This document shows, piece by piece, positions 36,492-46,521 of a stretch of 64,000 nt of DNA. Every line of letters begins with the position of its first letter. Position 1 is the first letter of the stretch. The stretch is taken from the NCBI GenBank assembly GCA_963749485.1, contig CAVVMV010000017.1, positions 7,324 through 71,323 on the forward strand. Reading direction: 5' to 3'. The position numbers and the translations under genes are program-made. The notes below the pieces were generated by a model, which worked only from the letters and a program-made list of their open reading frames with translations, was not told where the DNA came from and did no database searches. Source of the DNA: JAZGGS01 sp963749485. Its GTDB lineage: Bacteria > Bacteroidota > Ignavibacteria > Ignavibacteriales > Ignavibacteriaceae.

Positions 36492-38990
36492 ATGTTAAAA
36501 TCCTACCTGCGGATGTTTTATAAAATAGCTTTAGTGATTGTTTTGTTAACTGTTGGCATAACTGCCCAGGAAACACAAAAAAGTTACAAGATCTTAGGCA
36601 TTTCAGTTGAAGGCAATAAATCTGCCGATGCAGCTACAATTGTTGCAAACAGCGGTTTAAAAGTTGGCAATGAAATTCAGATTCCCGGCGATCAAACGTT
36701 AAACGCAATCCGCCAGCTCTGGTCATTAAATATCTTTTCTGATGTTCAAATAATTAAGGAACAAGAGATAAACGACGGTGTGTTTCTGCTTATTAAAGTT
36801 GTTGAATACCCAAGATTAGAGCGGGTTGTTGTTGAGGGTAATGATGAAATTGATATTGAAGATATAGAAGAGAAAATTACTTTTTTAAGGGGAACGGTTC
36901 TTTCGCCGCAGGAAATTTCGAAATTGAAACAGCGTATTAATGCTCTCTATGCCGAAGAAGGTTTTCTTAATGCTAAAATTACTTCTGAACTATTTACTTT
37001 TTTTACCGCTGATACAATTGATGAAGATATAGATGTAGTTTGGCAAAACAAAAGTGATTTATCGGACGAATACCATTTGCTCTATGAATCCGGGGATAGA
37101 ACATACACTAACCTTATACCAAGAATTAAAGATCGTATACTGCTTAAATTATCTATTGAAGAAGGTGATGAAGTAGTTGTAAGAAAGATTGAATTTACAG
37201 GTAACCACGCATTCGATGATGATGATCTTTCCGGTGAGATGGATGAAACAAGCGAAGCTGTGTGGTGGAAGTTCTGGTCGAGTGCAGAATTTAACCCGGT
37301 TGAATATGAAAAAGATAAGCAGCTTGTGATTGATTTCTACAGAAATAACGGTTACAGGGATGCTGAGATACTCATAGATTCGTTAGAATATTATAACGAT
37401 AACAAGGATCTTAAAATTAACCTGGATGTTTTTGAAGGTCCGCAGTATAGAGTGCGCAATATTAGCTGGGAAGGAAACACAGTTTATCCCTCAGCAATTC
37501 TTAACCAGAGGTTAAATTTTGCTAAAGGGAGATATCTACGACTATGATAAGTTTCAGCAAAATTTAAGAGGCAACGAAACCCAATCTGATGTTTCAGCAC
37601 TTTACCTTGATAATGGATATCTTACTTTTAACCTTCAGGCAGATGAATTCAGAGCTTCAGAAGATTCAATCGATTTACATATTCGTGTGGAAGAAAGAAA
37701 CCAGTTCCGTATTATCTAAGGTTAATATACAGGGTAACACCAAAACCATGGGCAAGATTGTTAGGCGTGAATTATATACCGTTCCGGGTGATTACTTTAA
37801 CAGGGCGCTCTTGTTCAGAAGCGTTCAGCAGTTAGCAAATCTTCAGTACTTTAATGTTGAACAATTGTATGGTCCAGGTGGAATTGATACTAAACTTTCC
37901 AGCGACAGCACAGTTGAAGTTACATTTAATGTAGAGGAAAAATCCAGCGATTATTTAAATGCATCAGTTGGTTACAGTGGTAGCTTCGGTTTTAGCGGTT
38001 CGGTTGGTGTAACTTTAACTAATTTTTCAATTGCTAATCCTTTCTCTCTTGGCGGAGGGCAAGTACTTAAGTTTTAGCTGGCAATTTGGAGTTGGAAATG
38101 TTTACAGGACTTTTACAGTTGGTTTTACAGAGCCATGGATGTTTGATACCCCCACTTCCGTTGGTCTTGATGTTTTTGATACAAGACAACAGTTTGTTTA
38201 TGACTTAAGACAAACCGGTGGAACGTTAAGAGTGGGACGCCGTTTAAAATGGCCTGATGATTTCTTCTTTATTCAGGGAAGATTCAGGTATCAATATAAT
38301 AATGTAATTGAAGGACAAAACTTCTACACTGAGGGTAAAACCAATCAGTTTACTACAGGTGTTTCAATCTCAAGGCGGGATATTGATAACCCAATTTTTC
38401 CATCGCAGGGATCTTCTTTTACACTTGATATGGAAATTTCCGGTGGTCCGTTCCTCCCGGGTGATGTAGATTATTTAAAGTCCGGCTTTAAAGCAGAATG
38501 GTACAAAAGATTATTTAACAGTAACAGGGTTGCACTTTATACCGTTGCAGATTTTGGTTATATAGATGAAATAGTAGCAGGTACACCAATCCAACCGTTT
38601 GAGTTTTTCTTTATGGGTGGTAATGGTTTAGTAATTGCAACTGTTCCACTCAGGGGTTATGAAGACAGAACGGTTGGACCAAAAAATGCCTTCGGACAGA
38701 TAATTGGCGGAAGAGTAATGACTAAAATAGGAGCGGAATTAAGACTGGCAGTTACTATGGAGCCAATTCCACTTTACGTGCTTGCTTTTGCTGAGGCAGG
38801 TAACGTTTTTGAAAATTTCAGTAAAACCGATATTTTTGATTTGAGAAGATCGGTTGGTGTTGGTGCACGGCTGCTCATAAATCCTATCGGTTTAATTGGT
38901 TTTGATTTTGGATATGGCTTCGACAGGCAGATTGTTGATGGCATAGATCCTGAATGGCTGTTTCATTTTCAGTTTGGTAAAGGTTTTTAA
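36492..38990 (+). CDS. bamA: Outer-membrane assembly factor BamA (three frameshifts)
   Basis: Inserts beta-barrel proteins in the outer membrane. After a signal peptide (FYKIALVIVLLTVGITAQE) come the POTRA repeats: ILGISVEGNKSADAATI, LERVVVEGNDEIDIEDIEE, VRKIEFTGNHAFDDDDLSG, RVRNISWEGNTVYPSAIL and KVNIQGNTKTMGKIVRREL, five in all. The barrel contains GFTEPWMFDTPTSVGLDVF, DNPIFPSQGSSF and ends FHFQFGKGF with a C-terminal aromatic. Breaks lie near 37535, 37715 and 38055. About 832 residues. Followed by two Skp chaperone genes. Confidence 0.93.
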
Positions 38991-39031
38991 TTGTTGTTAT
39001 ATATTTATATTCATAATTGAAGGAAAAGATA

Positions 39032-39556
39032 GTGAAGAAATATTTTTTAATTATTTCATTTTTGCTCTTTGCTGTAAATGTAACGTTTGCACAAACACAA
39101 AAATTTGGTTACGTAGATTCGCAGGTAATTTTAACCCAGTTTCCCGAATCGATAAAAGCACAGGGCGATCTTGATGCTCTAACAAATTTGTGGCTGGCTC
39201 AAATAGATTCGATGTCGCTTGGGTACCAGCAATCTCTTTCTGATTACCAGCAACAGGCAGGTACTATGACCGATGCACAAAAACAAGCTAAGCAGCAAGA
39301 ACTGATTGCACTGGAGCAGTCTATTCTTGGATTCAGAAATGAAAAATTTAACCAGCAGGGTGGCGAAATATTCTTAAAACAGGAAGAAATATTTGAACCG
39401 GTTAAGAAAAAGATTTACGGTGCTATAGAGCAGGTCGCTAAAGATGAAGGAATGCAATTTGTATTAGATAAAAGCGGCGATATAATTCTGTTGTATGCAG
39501 ATGCTGCTTTTGATATTACTTTTAAAGTACTGGATAAGCTTAAAAGAGGAAATTAA
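39032..39556 (+). CDS. OmpH/Skp-family periplasmic chaperone, copy 1
   Basis: Binds unfolded outer-membrane proteins on their way to BamA. GTG 39032 follows AAGGAAA at a good distance. The signal peptide KKYFLIISFLLFAVNVTFAQ is followed by FGYVDSQVILTQFPESIKAQ, the Skp head strand, a Gln-rich coiled coil (about 45-115, including LSDYQQQAGTM and AKQQELIALEQ) and a C-terminal strand-helix GMQFVLDKSGDIILLYADAA. 174 residues, normal. It follows bamA by 41 bases. Confidence 0.88.
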   Translation: MKKYFLIISFLLFAVNVTFAQTQKFGYVDSQVILTQFPESIKAQGDLDALTNLWLAQIDSMSLGYQQSLSDYQQQAGTMTDAQKQAKQQELIALEQSILGFRNEKFNQQGGEIFLKQEEIFEPVKKKIYGAIEQVAKDEGMQFVLDKSGDIILLYADAAFDITFKVLDKLKRGN

Positions 39557-39594
39557 TCTTTTTAAGCTTCGCTCAATTTTTTATGAACATAGAA

Positions 39595-39640
39595 AAGAAG
39601 GTTCTTTCAAATTACTGAAAGAACTTCTTTATTTTTATTA
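39595..39640 (+). terminator. Terminator between the two Skp genes
   Basis: AAGAA-G-GTTCTTTCA (39595-39609) pairs with TGAAAGAAC-TTCTT (39616-39629) with one bulge, followed by TATTTTTATTATTT. It should end or attenuate the uppS-bamA-skp1 message before skp2. Confidence 0.7.
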
Positions 39641-39661
39641 TTTCTTCTCACAGGAGTATCT

Positions 39662-40180
39662 ATGAGAAAACTATCATTTATATTAATAATCCTACTGTCT
39701 TTTTGCACTTCTGCAGGATTTGCACAATTAAAAATTGGCTACGTTGATTCTGATACTATCATGGATAATCTTCCTGATGTGCTGGATGCAAGGCAAAAGC
39801 TTGATGCGCTGATTACAGAATGGCAAAATGAACTTAGGCAGCTTGAAGCAGATTGGAAGACTAAGTATGATGATTATGAGAAAAGAAAATTAATTATGAC
39901 GGAGCAAACCAGATCTGATACCGAATCGGAACTTGTTGCACTGGAAGAAGAAATTGCTCAATACAGGGAGAAAAAATTCGGAGCCAGCGGAGAGTTATTC
40001 CAGAAACAGGATGAATTAATGAAACCTGTTCAGAATAAAATATTTACTGCAATCCAGGAAATAGCTGAAGAAGAAGAGCTCGACTTTGTTTTTGATAGAA
40101 GCGGCGATATAATGATGCTCTATGCAAAGGAAGAATACGATTTAACTGCAAGAGTTTTAGAAAAACTAAGCTTGGAATAA
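39662..40180 (+). CDS. OmpH/Skp-family periplasmic chaperone, copy 2
   Basis: 172 residues with the signal peptide MRKLSFILIILLSFCTSAGF ending near AQ, then LKIGYVDSDTIMDNLPDVLD, a charged coiled coil (DYEKRKLIMTEQTRSDTESE) and DFVFDRSGDIMMLYAKEEYD at the end. It parallels copy 1 position by position but with a more acidic coil, so the two are paralogues from an old duplication. RBS CAGGAG at 39651 region. Its stop lies two bases before the GTG of lpxD, so the two genes are tightly coupled. Confidence 0.88.
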   Translation: MRKLSFILIILLSFCTSAGFAQLKIGYVDSDTIMDNLPDVLDARQKLDALITEWQNELRQLEADWKTKYDDYEKRKLIMTEQTRSDTESELVALEEEIAQYREKKFGASGELFQKQDELMKPVQNKIFTAIQEIAEEEELDFVFDRSGDIMMLYAKEEYDLTARVLEKLSLE

Positions 40181-40182
40181 AT

Positions 40183-41229
40183 GTGAAAATTGCATTAAAG
40201 GAAATTGCTGATCTAATCAACGGGAAAATATCTGGTCCCGATGATATTATAATCTCTTCGGTTGCCAGGATTGATGATGCTAAAAAAGGAGAGATCACAT
40301 TTCTTTATTTACCTGCCTACGAAAAATATTTTCCCGAAACTAAAGCTTCTGCAATTATTGTTAAACCGGATTTTAAGAAATCAAGAAACGATATTACTTA
40401 TATAGTAACAGATGAACCGGATAAAGCTTTTGCAAAAATTATTCTTCATTACTTTTCTCCTGAATTTCCGCTTAAAGGAATAGATAAAACAGCTTTTGTT
40501 GATGAGACAGCCAAGCTTGGAGATAACGTTGCGCTTGGTAAAAACGTAGTAGTATCAGCCGGCTGTAAGATTGGTAACAACGTTAAAATTTTTCATAATA
40601 CTGTTTTGCTGGAAAATGTTGAAGTTGGAGACGGATCAATTATTTTTCAGAATGTTAGTATACGCGAAGACTGTAAAGTTGGCAAAAGTGTAATTGTTCA
40701 TCCCGGCGCTGTTATCGGTTCAGATGGATTTGGATTTAATCCTGATGATAAAGGTGTTTATCATAAAGTTCCACAGATTGGTAATGTTGTAATTGAAGAT
40801 GATGTTGAGATTGGTGCAAATGTTGCTATAGATCGCGCAGCTTTAGGTTCAACCTTGATTAAAAAGGGAGTTAAAATTGATAACCTTGTACAAATTGCAC
40901 ACAATGTTATTGTTGGGGAAAACACGGTGCTCGCTTCACAGGTTGGTATTGCTGGGAGTACAAAGATTGGAAAGAATTGCATCCTGGCTGGTCAGGTTGG
41001 AGTAATTGGTCATATTGAATTAGCCGATAATACTGTGCTGATTGCTCAATCCGGAGTTTCAAAATCTATTAAAAAGCCGGGTTATTATTTCGGTTCACCT
41101 GCAAAGGAATTAAGAACAGCTAAAGTGATTGAAGCACATATAAGAAACTTACCCGGTTATTCTGACAGGATAAAGCAGCTTGAAGAGGAAGTAAAAAATC
41201 TAAAGGAACAGGTTAACAATAAAACTTAA
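40183..41229 (+). CDS. lpxD: UDP-3-O-acylglucosamine N-acyltransferase
   Basis: Third step of lipid A synthesis: N-acylation of UDP-3-O-acyl-GlcN. An N-terminal uridine-binding domain (GKISGPDDIIISSVARIDDA, about 12-95) precedes a left-handed parallel beta-helix of hexapeptide repeats from about residue 100 (LGDNVALGKNVVVSAGCKIG, VGKSVIVHPGAVIGSDGFGF, the signature with catalytic His in IAHNVIVGENTV). A C-terminal coiled helix, RIKQLEEEVKNLKEQV, forms the trimer. 348 residues, intact, GTG start. Confidence 0.96.
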   Translation: MKIALKEIADLINGKISGPDDIIISSVARIDDAKKGEITFLYLPAYEKYFPETKASAIIVKPDFKKSRNDITYIVTDEPDKAFAKIILHYFSPEFPLKGIDKTAFVDETAKLGDNVALGKNVVVSAGCKIGNNVKIFHNTVLLENVEVGDGSIIFQNVSIREDCKVGKSVIVHPGAVIGSDGFGFNPDDKGVYHKVPQIGNVVIEDDVEIGANVAIDRAALGSTLIKKGVKIDNLVQIAHNVIVGENTVLASQVGIAGSTKIGKNCILAGQVGVIGHIELADNTVLIAQSGVSKSIKKPGYYFGSPAKELRTAKVIEAHIRNLPGYSDRIKQLEEEVKNLKEQVNNKT

Positions 41230-41352
41230 AATATTTTTATCAGCTGATCTTCAATTACCTTCTGCCCCCCATTTATTGTATTTCAGAACTCATTATACTA
41301 TTTTGCCCATAAATTTTTATTAATAAACCTCAAACTATTTCACGGATGACTT

Positions 41353-42768
41353 ATGCTAGAATTGCAAAGAACCATTGCAAAAAAAGTTTCGATGAAAGGA
41401 ACCGGTTTACATACCGGAACCGAATGTAAATTAACTTTTAAACCAGCACCGGAAAATCATGGTATAAAATTCGTCCGGGCAGATCTTGGAGGCAAACCGG
41501 AAATTCCGGCAATTGCAGATAATGTTGTTGATGTTTCCCGCGGAACCACAATCGGAATTGGCGAGGCAAAAGTTCATACTGTTGAGCATGTCCTTGCAGC
41601 AATTGTCGGGCTTCAGATTGATAATATTATTATTGAGGTTGTTGGAATTGAGCCCCCAGTTGGCGATGGAAGCTCTCTCCGTTTTTGCGAGGCACTTCAG
41701 AAGGCAGGATTTGAACAGCAATCTGTACCGAAGGATTATCTTATAATCGATCAGACAATAATGCATCATGAAGATGATAACCAGATAGATATTGTTGCGC
41801 TACCACTTGATAACTACAGGGTAACTGTTATGGTAGATTACCAGAACCCTGCATTAGGCAGTCAGCATACAGGTTTGTTCGATCTTGAAAAAGAATTTGA
41901 AAAAGAATTTGCTCCTGCTCGTACCTTCTGTTTTTTAAGTGAAGTCGAAGAGCTTGCTAATCAGAACTTAATAAAAGGCGGTGATCTCAATAATGCAATT
42001 GTGATTTTAGATCACGAATTGAATAAGAAGGAATATAAAAGCCTTACTTCCAGGCTTGGACTTAAAGAAGAAATGTTTGCGGGCGATAACGGAATACTTA
42101 ATAATAAAAAACTTCGCTTTAAAAATGAACCTGTAAGACATAAACTTTTAGACCTTATGGGAGATCTTGCTCTTATAGGTGCCCCGATTAAAGCACAGAT
42201 ACTTGCTGCAAGACCAGGACACAAAGCAAATGTTGAATTTGCTAAGCAGGTTAGAAAACTTTACCAACAGAAAAAGCTGGTAAAGAAATTCCAGCTTGTT
42301 AAAAAAGAAGGTGTTATTTTTGATTCTGCAGCTATCGAGCGAATTCTTCCTCATCGTTATCCGTTCCTGCTGGTTGATAAAATTGTTGATCTTGAAATTG
42401 GTAAAAGAGTTGTCGGCGTTAAATCGGTTACATATAATGAGCCATTCTTTCCCGGTCATTTCCCGGGAAACCCGATTATGCCCGGTGTGTTAATTCTTGA
42501 AGCTATGGCTCAAACAGGCGGAGTGTTTTTGCTTAACTCAATTCCGGATCATGAAAATAAAATTGCATACTTTATGCAGATCAATAATGCAAAATTTAGG
42601 AAACCCGTTCTCCCTGGTGATCAGCTTTTTATGGTAATTGAAATGGTTAATCAAAAAAGTAAAGTGATTACAATTAAAGGGAAATCATACGTAAATGATT
42701 TACTCGTTGCTGAAGCTGATTTTATGGTTGCTATTGTAGATAAGCCAAACAACGATAAAGAGCAATAA
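41353..42768 (+). CDS. LpxC-FabZ fusion: UDP-3-O-acyl-GlcNAc deacetylase / 3-hydroxyacyl-ACP dehydratase
   Basis: Residues 1 to about 310 are LpxC: KGTGLHTGTECKLTFKPA, VHTVEHVLAAIVGLQIDN with zinc ligands, PARTFCFLSEVEEL, and PVRHKLLDLMGDLALIG plus the LAARPGHKANVEFA catalytic His. Residues about 325-471 are FabZ: IERILPHRYPFLLVDKIVDL, FFPGHFPGNPIMPGVLILEA (catalytic His and Glu) and MAQTGGVFLL. The fusion couples committed lipid A synthesis to the dehydratase that competes for the same 3-hydroxyacyl-ACP, and it is typical of Bacteroidota/Chlorobiota. The gene is intact and followed 8 bases later by lpxA. Confidence 0.96.
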   Translation: MLELQRTIAKKVSMKGTGLHTGTECKLTFKPAPENHGIKFVRADLGGKPEIPAIADNVVDVSRGTTIGIGEAKVHTVEHVLAAIVGLQIDNIIIEVVGIEPPVGDGSSLRFCEALQKAGFEQQSVPKDYLIIDQTIMHHEDDNQIDIVALPLDNYRVTVMVDYQNPALGSQHTGLFDLEKEFEKEFAPARTFCFLSEVEELANQNLIKGGDLNNAIVILDHELNKKEYKSLTSRLGLKEEMFAGDNGILNNKKLRFKNEPVRHKLLDLMGDLALIGAPIKAQILAARPGHKANVEFAKQVRKLYQQKKLVKKFQLVKKEGVIFDSAAIERILPHRYPFLLVDKIVDLEIGKRVVGVKSVTYNEPFFPGHFPGNPIMPGVLILEAMAQTGGVFLLNSIPDHENKIAYFMQINNAKFRKPVLPGDQLFMVIEMVNQKSKVITIKGKSYVNDLLVAEADFMVAIVDKPNNDKEQ

Positions 42769-42776
42769 TATTATAA

Positions 42777-43553
42777 ATGAACAAAATTCATCCAACCGCA
42801 ATTGTAAGTAAAAATGCATCCATCGGGAATGATATTACAATAGCTCCGTATGCCATTATCGAAGATGATACGGAAATTGGAAACAATGTCGAGATAGGTC
42901 CCCACGCTGTCCTTTACAATGGAGCCAGGATAGGAAACAAGGTTAAGATTAAGCAAGCAGCTTCGGTTGCACATGTTCCGCAGGATTTAAAATTTGGCGG
43001 GGAGGATTCAGTATTTATAATTGGCGACAATACTGTTATCCACGAACATGTGACTTTACATCGTGGCACAAAAGAAACCGGTAAATCGCAAGTTGGTAAA
43101 AATTGTTTATTAATGGCTTATTGTCATGTCCCTCACGATTGCTCAATTGGTGATGATTGCATCATCGCAAATACTGTTCAAATAGCCGGTCATGTTCATA
43201 TTGAAGATTGGGTTATTATAGGCGGTATATCTTCTTTCCATCAATTTGTTTCTGTTGGTCAACATGTAATGATCGGTGCAAACACATATATTACCCAGGA
43301 TGTGCCACCTTATACTATTCTTGCAGGGACACCTGCAAAGTATTTCGGGCTTAATGTAATTGGATTAAGGCGAAGAGGATTTTCAAATGAAGATATTGAA
43401 ACTCTTAAAGAAGCATACCATTACTTATACGATAAATCTCTAAATGTTTCGCAAGCTCAGGTTAAAATTGATGCAGAGTTTGGTAAGAATAATCATGTTA
43501 AAAATGTTATAAATTTTATTGAAAAAAGTAAAAGAGGGATCGCCGGTAAATGA
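42777..43553 (+). CDS. lpxA: UDP-N-acetylglucosamine acyltransferase
   Basis: First step of lipid A synthesis. 258 residues of left-handed beta-helix: IHPTAIVSKNASIGNDITIA, IGPHAVLYNGARIGNKVKI, VTLHRGTKETGKSQVGKNCL and the catalytic-His region LMAYCHVPHDCSIGDDCII, followed by the helical tail with NVIGLRRRGFSNEDIETLKE, which is diagnostic of LpxA. The frame is intact. It overlaps the next gene by four bases (ATGA), indicating translational coupling. Confidence 0.96.
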   Translation: MNKIHPTAIVSKNASIGNDITIAPYAIIEDDTEIGNNVEIGPHAVLYNGARIGNKVKIKQAASVAHVPQDLKFGGEDSVFIIGDNTVIHEHVTLHRGTKETGKSQVGKNCLLMAYCHVPHDCSIGDDCIIANTVQIAGHVHIEDWVIIGGISSFHQFVSVGQHVMIGANTYITQDVPPYTILAGTPAKYFGLNVIGLRRRGFSNEDIETLKEAYHYLYDKSLNVSQAQVKIDAEFGKNNHVKNVINFIEKSKRGIAGK

Positions 43554-44299
43554 GATGGGAGTTTTTAAATACTAAATCTAATACCGGCAAGTATAATATG
43601 GATTATGATATTAATCTTGCTGAAACTGCCCAACGTGGTAGAGCTTTGCTAAGGTTCTATAAGTGGAAACCATATTGTATCTCACTTGGGGCGAACCAGG
43701 ATTTTAGTACAATCAACTTAAAAAAAGCATACGATGATAATATTGATTTGGTGGAAAGACCAACCGGCGGAAGGGCAATTCTTCATTCTGAGGAACTGAC
43801 TTACTCGGTTGTTTATCTTTTAGATAATGGCTTCTCTCCAAAGGATTTATACCGGGAAATAAATCTTGCTCTAAAAAAAGGTATGATGTTTTTTGACGGC
43901 AAACTTGAAAATATTGAACTTGAAGAAGAACAACCTCATTTCCCCGGTTTTTATAAGAACAATAAAAGTGATCTATGTTTTGCAGTTTCAGCTAAAAATG
44001 AATTGAAGTTTGAAGGCAAGAAACTTGTAGGAAGTGCGCAGAGAAAATTGCACAATACAATTCTGCAGCATGGCTCGATTTTGTGTGGTGATTTTCATAA
44101 AAATATTGTTGATTTTTTTTTCCTAAATGATGAAGAAACTGTGCAGATGAAAGAAGAAATTAAAAATACAACAACTGATCTTAGATCAATTCTAAATTAC
44201 GAAATAGACTATGATCTGCTTGTCGAATCAATTAGAACAGGCTTTGAGGAGCATTTTAAAATCAAGTTTGAATATCCTTTAATGCAAGTAAAAATTTAA
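43550..44299 (+). CDS. Lipoyl-pathway acyltransferase of the BPL/LplA/LipB family (LipM-like)
   Basis: Transfers octanoate or lipoate onto lipoyl domains. 249 residues: AETAQRGRALLRFYKWKPYC, SLGANQDFS, the ligand loop VERPTGGRAILHSEELTYSV, and KLVGSAQRKLHNTILQHGSI with the conserved lysine. A cysteine in DLCFAVSAKNEL sits where the LipM octanoyltransferase has its acyl-cysteine nucleophile, favouring LipM over LplA ligase. Coupled to lpxA by ATGA overlap, so it is made with the envelope genes, perhaps only for shared acyl-ACP supply. Confidence 0.82.
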   Translation: MRWEFLNTKSNTGKYNMDYDINLAETAQRGRALLRFYKWKPYCISLGANQDFSTINLKKAYDDNIDLVERPTGGRAILHSEELTYSVVYLLDNGFSPKDLYREINLALKKGMMFFDGKLENIELEEEQPHFPGFYKNNKSDLCFAVSAKNELKFEGKKLVGSAQRKLHNTILQHGSILCGDFHKNIVDFFFLNDEETVQMKEEIKNTTTDLRSILNYEIDYDLLVESIRTGFEEHFKIKFEYPLMQVKI

Positions 44300-44327
44300 T
44301 AAAAAAAGCAGTTTAAGCTTTTTATAT

Positions 44328-45145
44328 ATGAGCACTGAAAAAGAATTTAAAAAAGTAACCACAAAAACATTAGGGCTTTTAAAAGAAAAAGGGATAAGGG
44401 TAACAGCTCTTACTGCCTACGACTTTATTACAGCCAAACTGATTGATGAAGCCGGGATAGACATTATACTCGTTGGCGATTCGCTTAGCAACGTCTTTCT
44501 GGGAAATGAAACTACGCTGCCCGTAACAATGGATGAAATGATCTACCACACCAAAGCTGTTACAAAGGGAGTTAACCGCGCAATGGTTGTTGTCGATATG
44601 CCCTTTATGTCTTACCAACCGGGAGTTGATGAAGGACTGCGAAATGCCGGAAGGATAATGAAAGAAACACATGCGGGCGCTGTTAAAATGGAAGGTGGCG
44701 AAAGAGTTGCAGAGACAATAAAAAAAATAACTGAAAATGGTATCCCGGTTATGGGTCATATAGGATTAATGCCGCAAAGCATTCACAAGTATGGTGGATA
44801 TAGTGAAAGGGGAAAGGATAAAGATGAAGCTGACGAAATTCTTAATGACGCAAAAATTCTTGAGGAAGCGGGTGCTTTTGCTATAGTCCTTGAAAAAATT
44901 CCTGCGATCGCTTGCGAAAAAAATAACTCGCTGCAATTTCTATTCCCACAATTGGAATTGGTGCAGGAATAAACTGCGATGGACAGATATTGGTTACCCC
45001 GGATATGCTGGCATTAAATGTTGATTTCCACCCAAGGTTTGTAAGACATTATGCAAATCTTGCTGAACAAATAAAAAAAGCAGTAAAATCTTATATTGAT
45101 GATGTACAGAATGGCAAGTTTCCTTCCAAAAAAGAAAGTTATTAA
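44328..45145 (+). CDS. panB: 3-methyl-2-oxobutanoate hydroxymethyltransferase (one frameshift)
   Basis: First step of pantothenate synthesis: hydroxymethylation of ketoisovalerate. Visible: ITALTAYDFITAKLIDEAG-type start (VTALTAYDFITAKLIDEAGI), ILVGDSLSNVFLGNETTLPV with metal ligands, VVDMPFMSYQPG, AVKMEGGERVAETI and PVMGHIGLMPQSIHKYGGY. The break near 44930 splits EKIPAIACE; the next frame gives ISIPTIGIGAGINCDGQILV and ends FPSKKESY at 45145. About 272 residues. Its end is followed 22 bases later by the propeller gene. Confidence 0.92.
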
Positions 45146-45167
45146 TACTTTTTACAAAACATATTTT

Positions 45168-46265
45168 ATGTACAATCTTATCTGCAAAAAACTTCTATCA
45201 ATAATTATTTTTTTTATACTTATCTCATCTTCTTCCTTTGCACAGATTGAATCAGAAATATTTTTAAAAGGGGCTACTGTTACAGGCATTGTTGAAGAAG
45301 AAGGCTACCTGTGGGTTGCAACTTACGGACAGGGTATTTACAGGTATACTTATAAAGATGAAAAGTGGATTAATTTTTCAACAAAAAGCGGCAACCTTGA
45401 TAACGATCTTTTCTATAACATTGCTGTTAGTAAAAACTTTGTTTGGGCAGGAGCTTCGGAAGGACTTTTTATCTATACAAAAAAACGGGATAGGTGGAGC
45501 AAAAGAAAGTTTGCACTTGGCGGACAGTTTGGAAACTGGATAAGATCATTAAAATACGATCCCGATCAAAATGTACTATGGATTGGCAGGTTCAGGAATA
45601 TTACTCGCCTTGATGTTAAGCGAAGAAGATATAACGACATAAGCCGGATACAGGGGACAGATCAAAAATCAAATAATATTAAAGCGATAGAACTTGACGG
45701 CGATAGTTTAGTATGGTTTGGTACTGAATCCGGTGTGCACATTTATAATAAAAAGAAAAAATATTCTGATCCATCTGCATGGCGATATATTACCAATAAG
45801 AAGCGGGCATTTAACGAAGAAGGTTATGCAGTATCGGTTTCAAATTTTTTATTTGAAGGTGAAAGGATTTGGTTTGCAACTGATGAGTTTGTTACAAAAG
45901 AGCAGCCGCAATTTAACATTGGCGGAATTTATATTTACGATAGAAAAATAAAATGGGATAGAATTTCGCGGGGAGACGGGCTTGCTGCAAACGGAATTTA
46001 TTCGCTTGGTAAAACCGGTAACCATATTTGGGTTGGTGTTTATGAGTTTGATCAGATAGAAAAAGCAGAATATGGTAAAGGTTTATTTATTATTAACAGG
46101 TTAACGGGCAGGGTTTCTCCCGTCGATCTCAACCAGATAAAAATTGTTTCTTCAACCATCCTATCATTTCACTTTGATGGTAAGTACATGTGGATTGGCA
46201 CAGGGGAAGGATTGGTTAGAGTTAAGATGGATAATCGCCTGGCAGAATGGTCAGCGGGAAATTAA
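45168..46265 (+). CDS. Secreted beta-propeller protein (two-component-regulator-propeller type)
   Basis: From ATG 45168 a signal peptide (KKLLSIIIFFILISSSSFAQ) leads into about seven repeats of the form LWVATYGQGIYRYTYKDEKW, VWAGASEGLFIYTKKRDRWS, LWIGRFRNITRLDVKRRRY and MWIGTGEGLVRVKMDNRLAE. These W-[VI]-[GA]-T-x-G-L blades match the Reg_prop family, seen in periplasmic sensor halves of hybrid kinases. No kinase part follows, so it is a free periplasmic or secreted propeller of unknown ligand. 365 residues, intact; an earlier in-frame ATG inside panB is rejected because of the signal peptide. Confidence 0.75.
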   Translation: MYNLICKKLLSIIIFFILISSSSFAQIESEIFLKGATVTGIVEEEGYLWVATYGQGIYRYTYKDEKWINFSTKSGNLDNDLFYNIAVSKNFVWAGASEGLFIYTKKRDRWSKRKFALGGQFGNWIRSLKYDPDQNVLWIGRFRNITRLDVKRRRYNDISRIQGTDQKSNNIKAIELDGDSLVWFGTESGVHIYNKKKKYSDPSAWRYITNKKRAFNEEGYAVSVSNFLFEGERIWFATDEFVTKEQPQFNIGGIYIYDRKIKWDRISRGDGLAANGIYSLGKTGNHIWVGVYEFDQIEKAEYGKGLFIINRLTGRVSPVDLNQIKIVSSTILSFHFDGKYMWIGTGEGLVRVKMDNRLAEWSAGN

Positions 46266-46378
46266 CTCCAGAATTTTGGGATAAGTTAATACCGCATTTC
46301 TCCATCCGTTTTAATTGTTATAATAAATCAATTTTTGTAGTTTAGGTTGTCTTTGGGTAGCATAATTCGGAGTTTACT

Positions 46379-46519
46379 ATGAAAAATTTTATTTTTAATT
46401 TTTCTTTACTCCGTTTTTTCTTATCTGTTCTCTCGTTTCTAAACCTGTTCTCAATAGCTCCCTTTAACAACATTCTATTTATCCTTATCTTTAAGCTTAT
46501 TTTTAGAAAAATCAGGTAA
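46379..46519 (+). CDS. Candidate 46-residue membrane protein upstream of rfaE1
   Basis: ATG 46379 behind CGGAG opens MKNFIFNFSLLRFFLSVLSF, a proline-containing SIAPFNN turn, and ILFIFILIFKLI-like hydrophobic end (NILFILIFKLIF) closing with basic RKIR at 46517. Two hydrophobic stretches around a short loop suit a small two-helix membrane peptide. It ends 2 bases before rfaE1, so it would be co-transcribed. No family is known to me; chance is possible because the sequence is T-rich. Confidence 0.45.
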   Translation: MKNFIFNFSLLRFFLSVLSFLNLFSIAPFNNILFILIFKLIFRKIR

Positions 46520-46521
46520 AA

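Noticed and set aside
45096..45167. Earlier start for the propeller protein inside panB
   Set aside because: The frame passes the panB stop and a signal peptide begins cleanly at 45168, so the upstream in-frame ATGs are not used.
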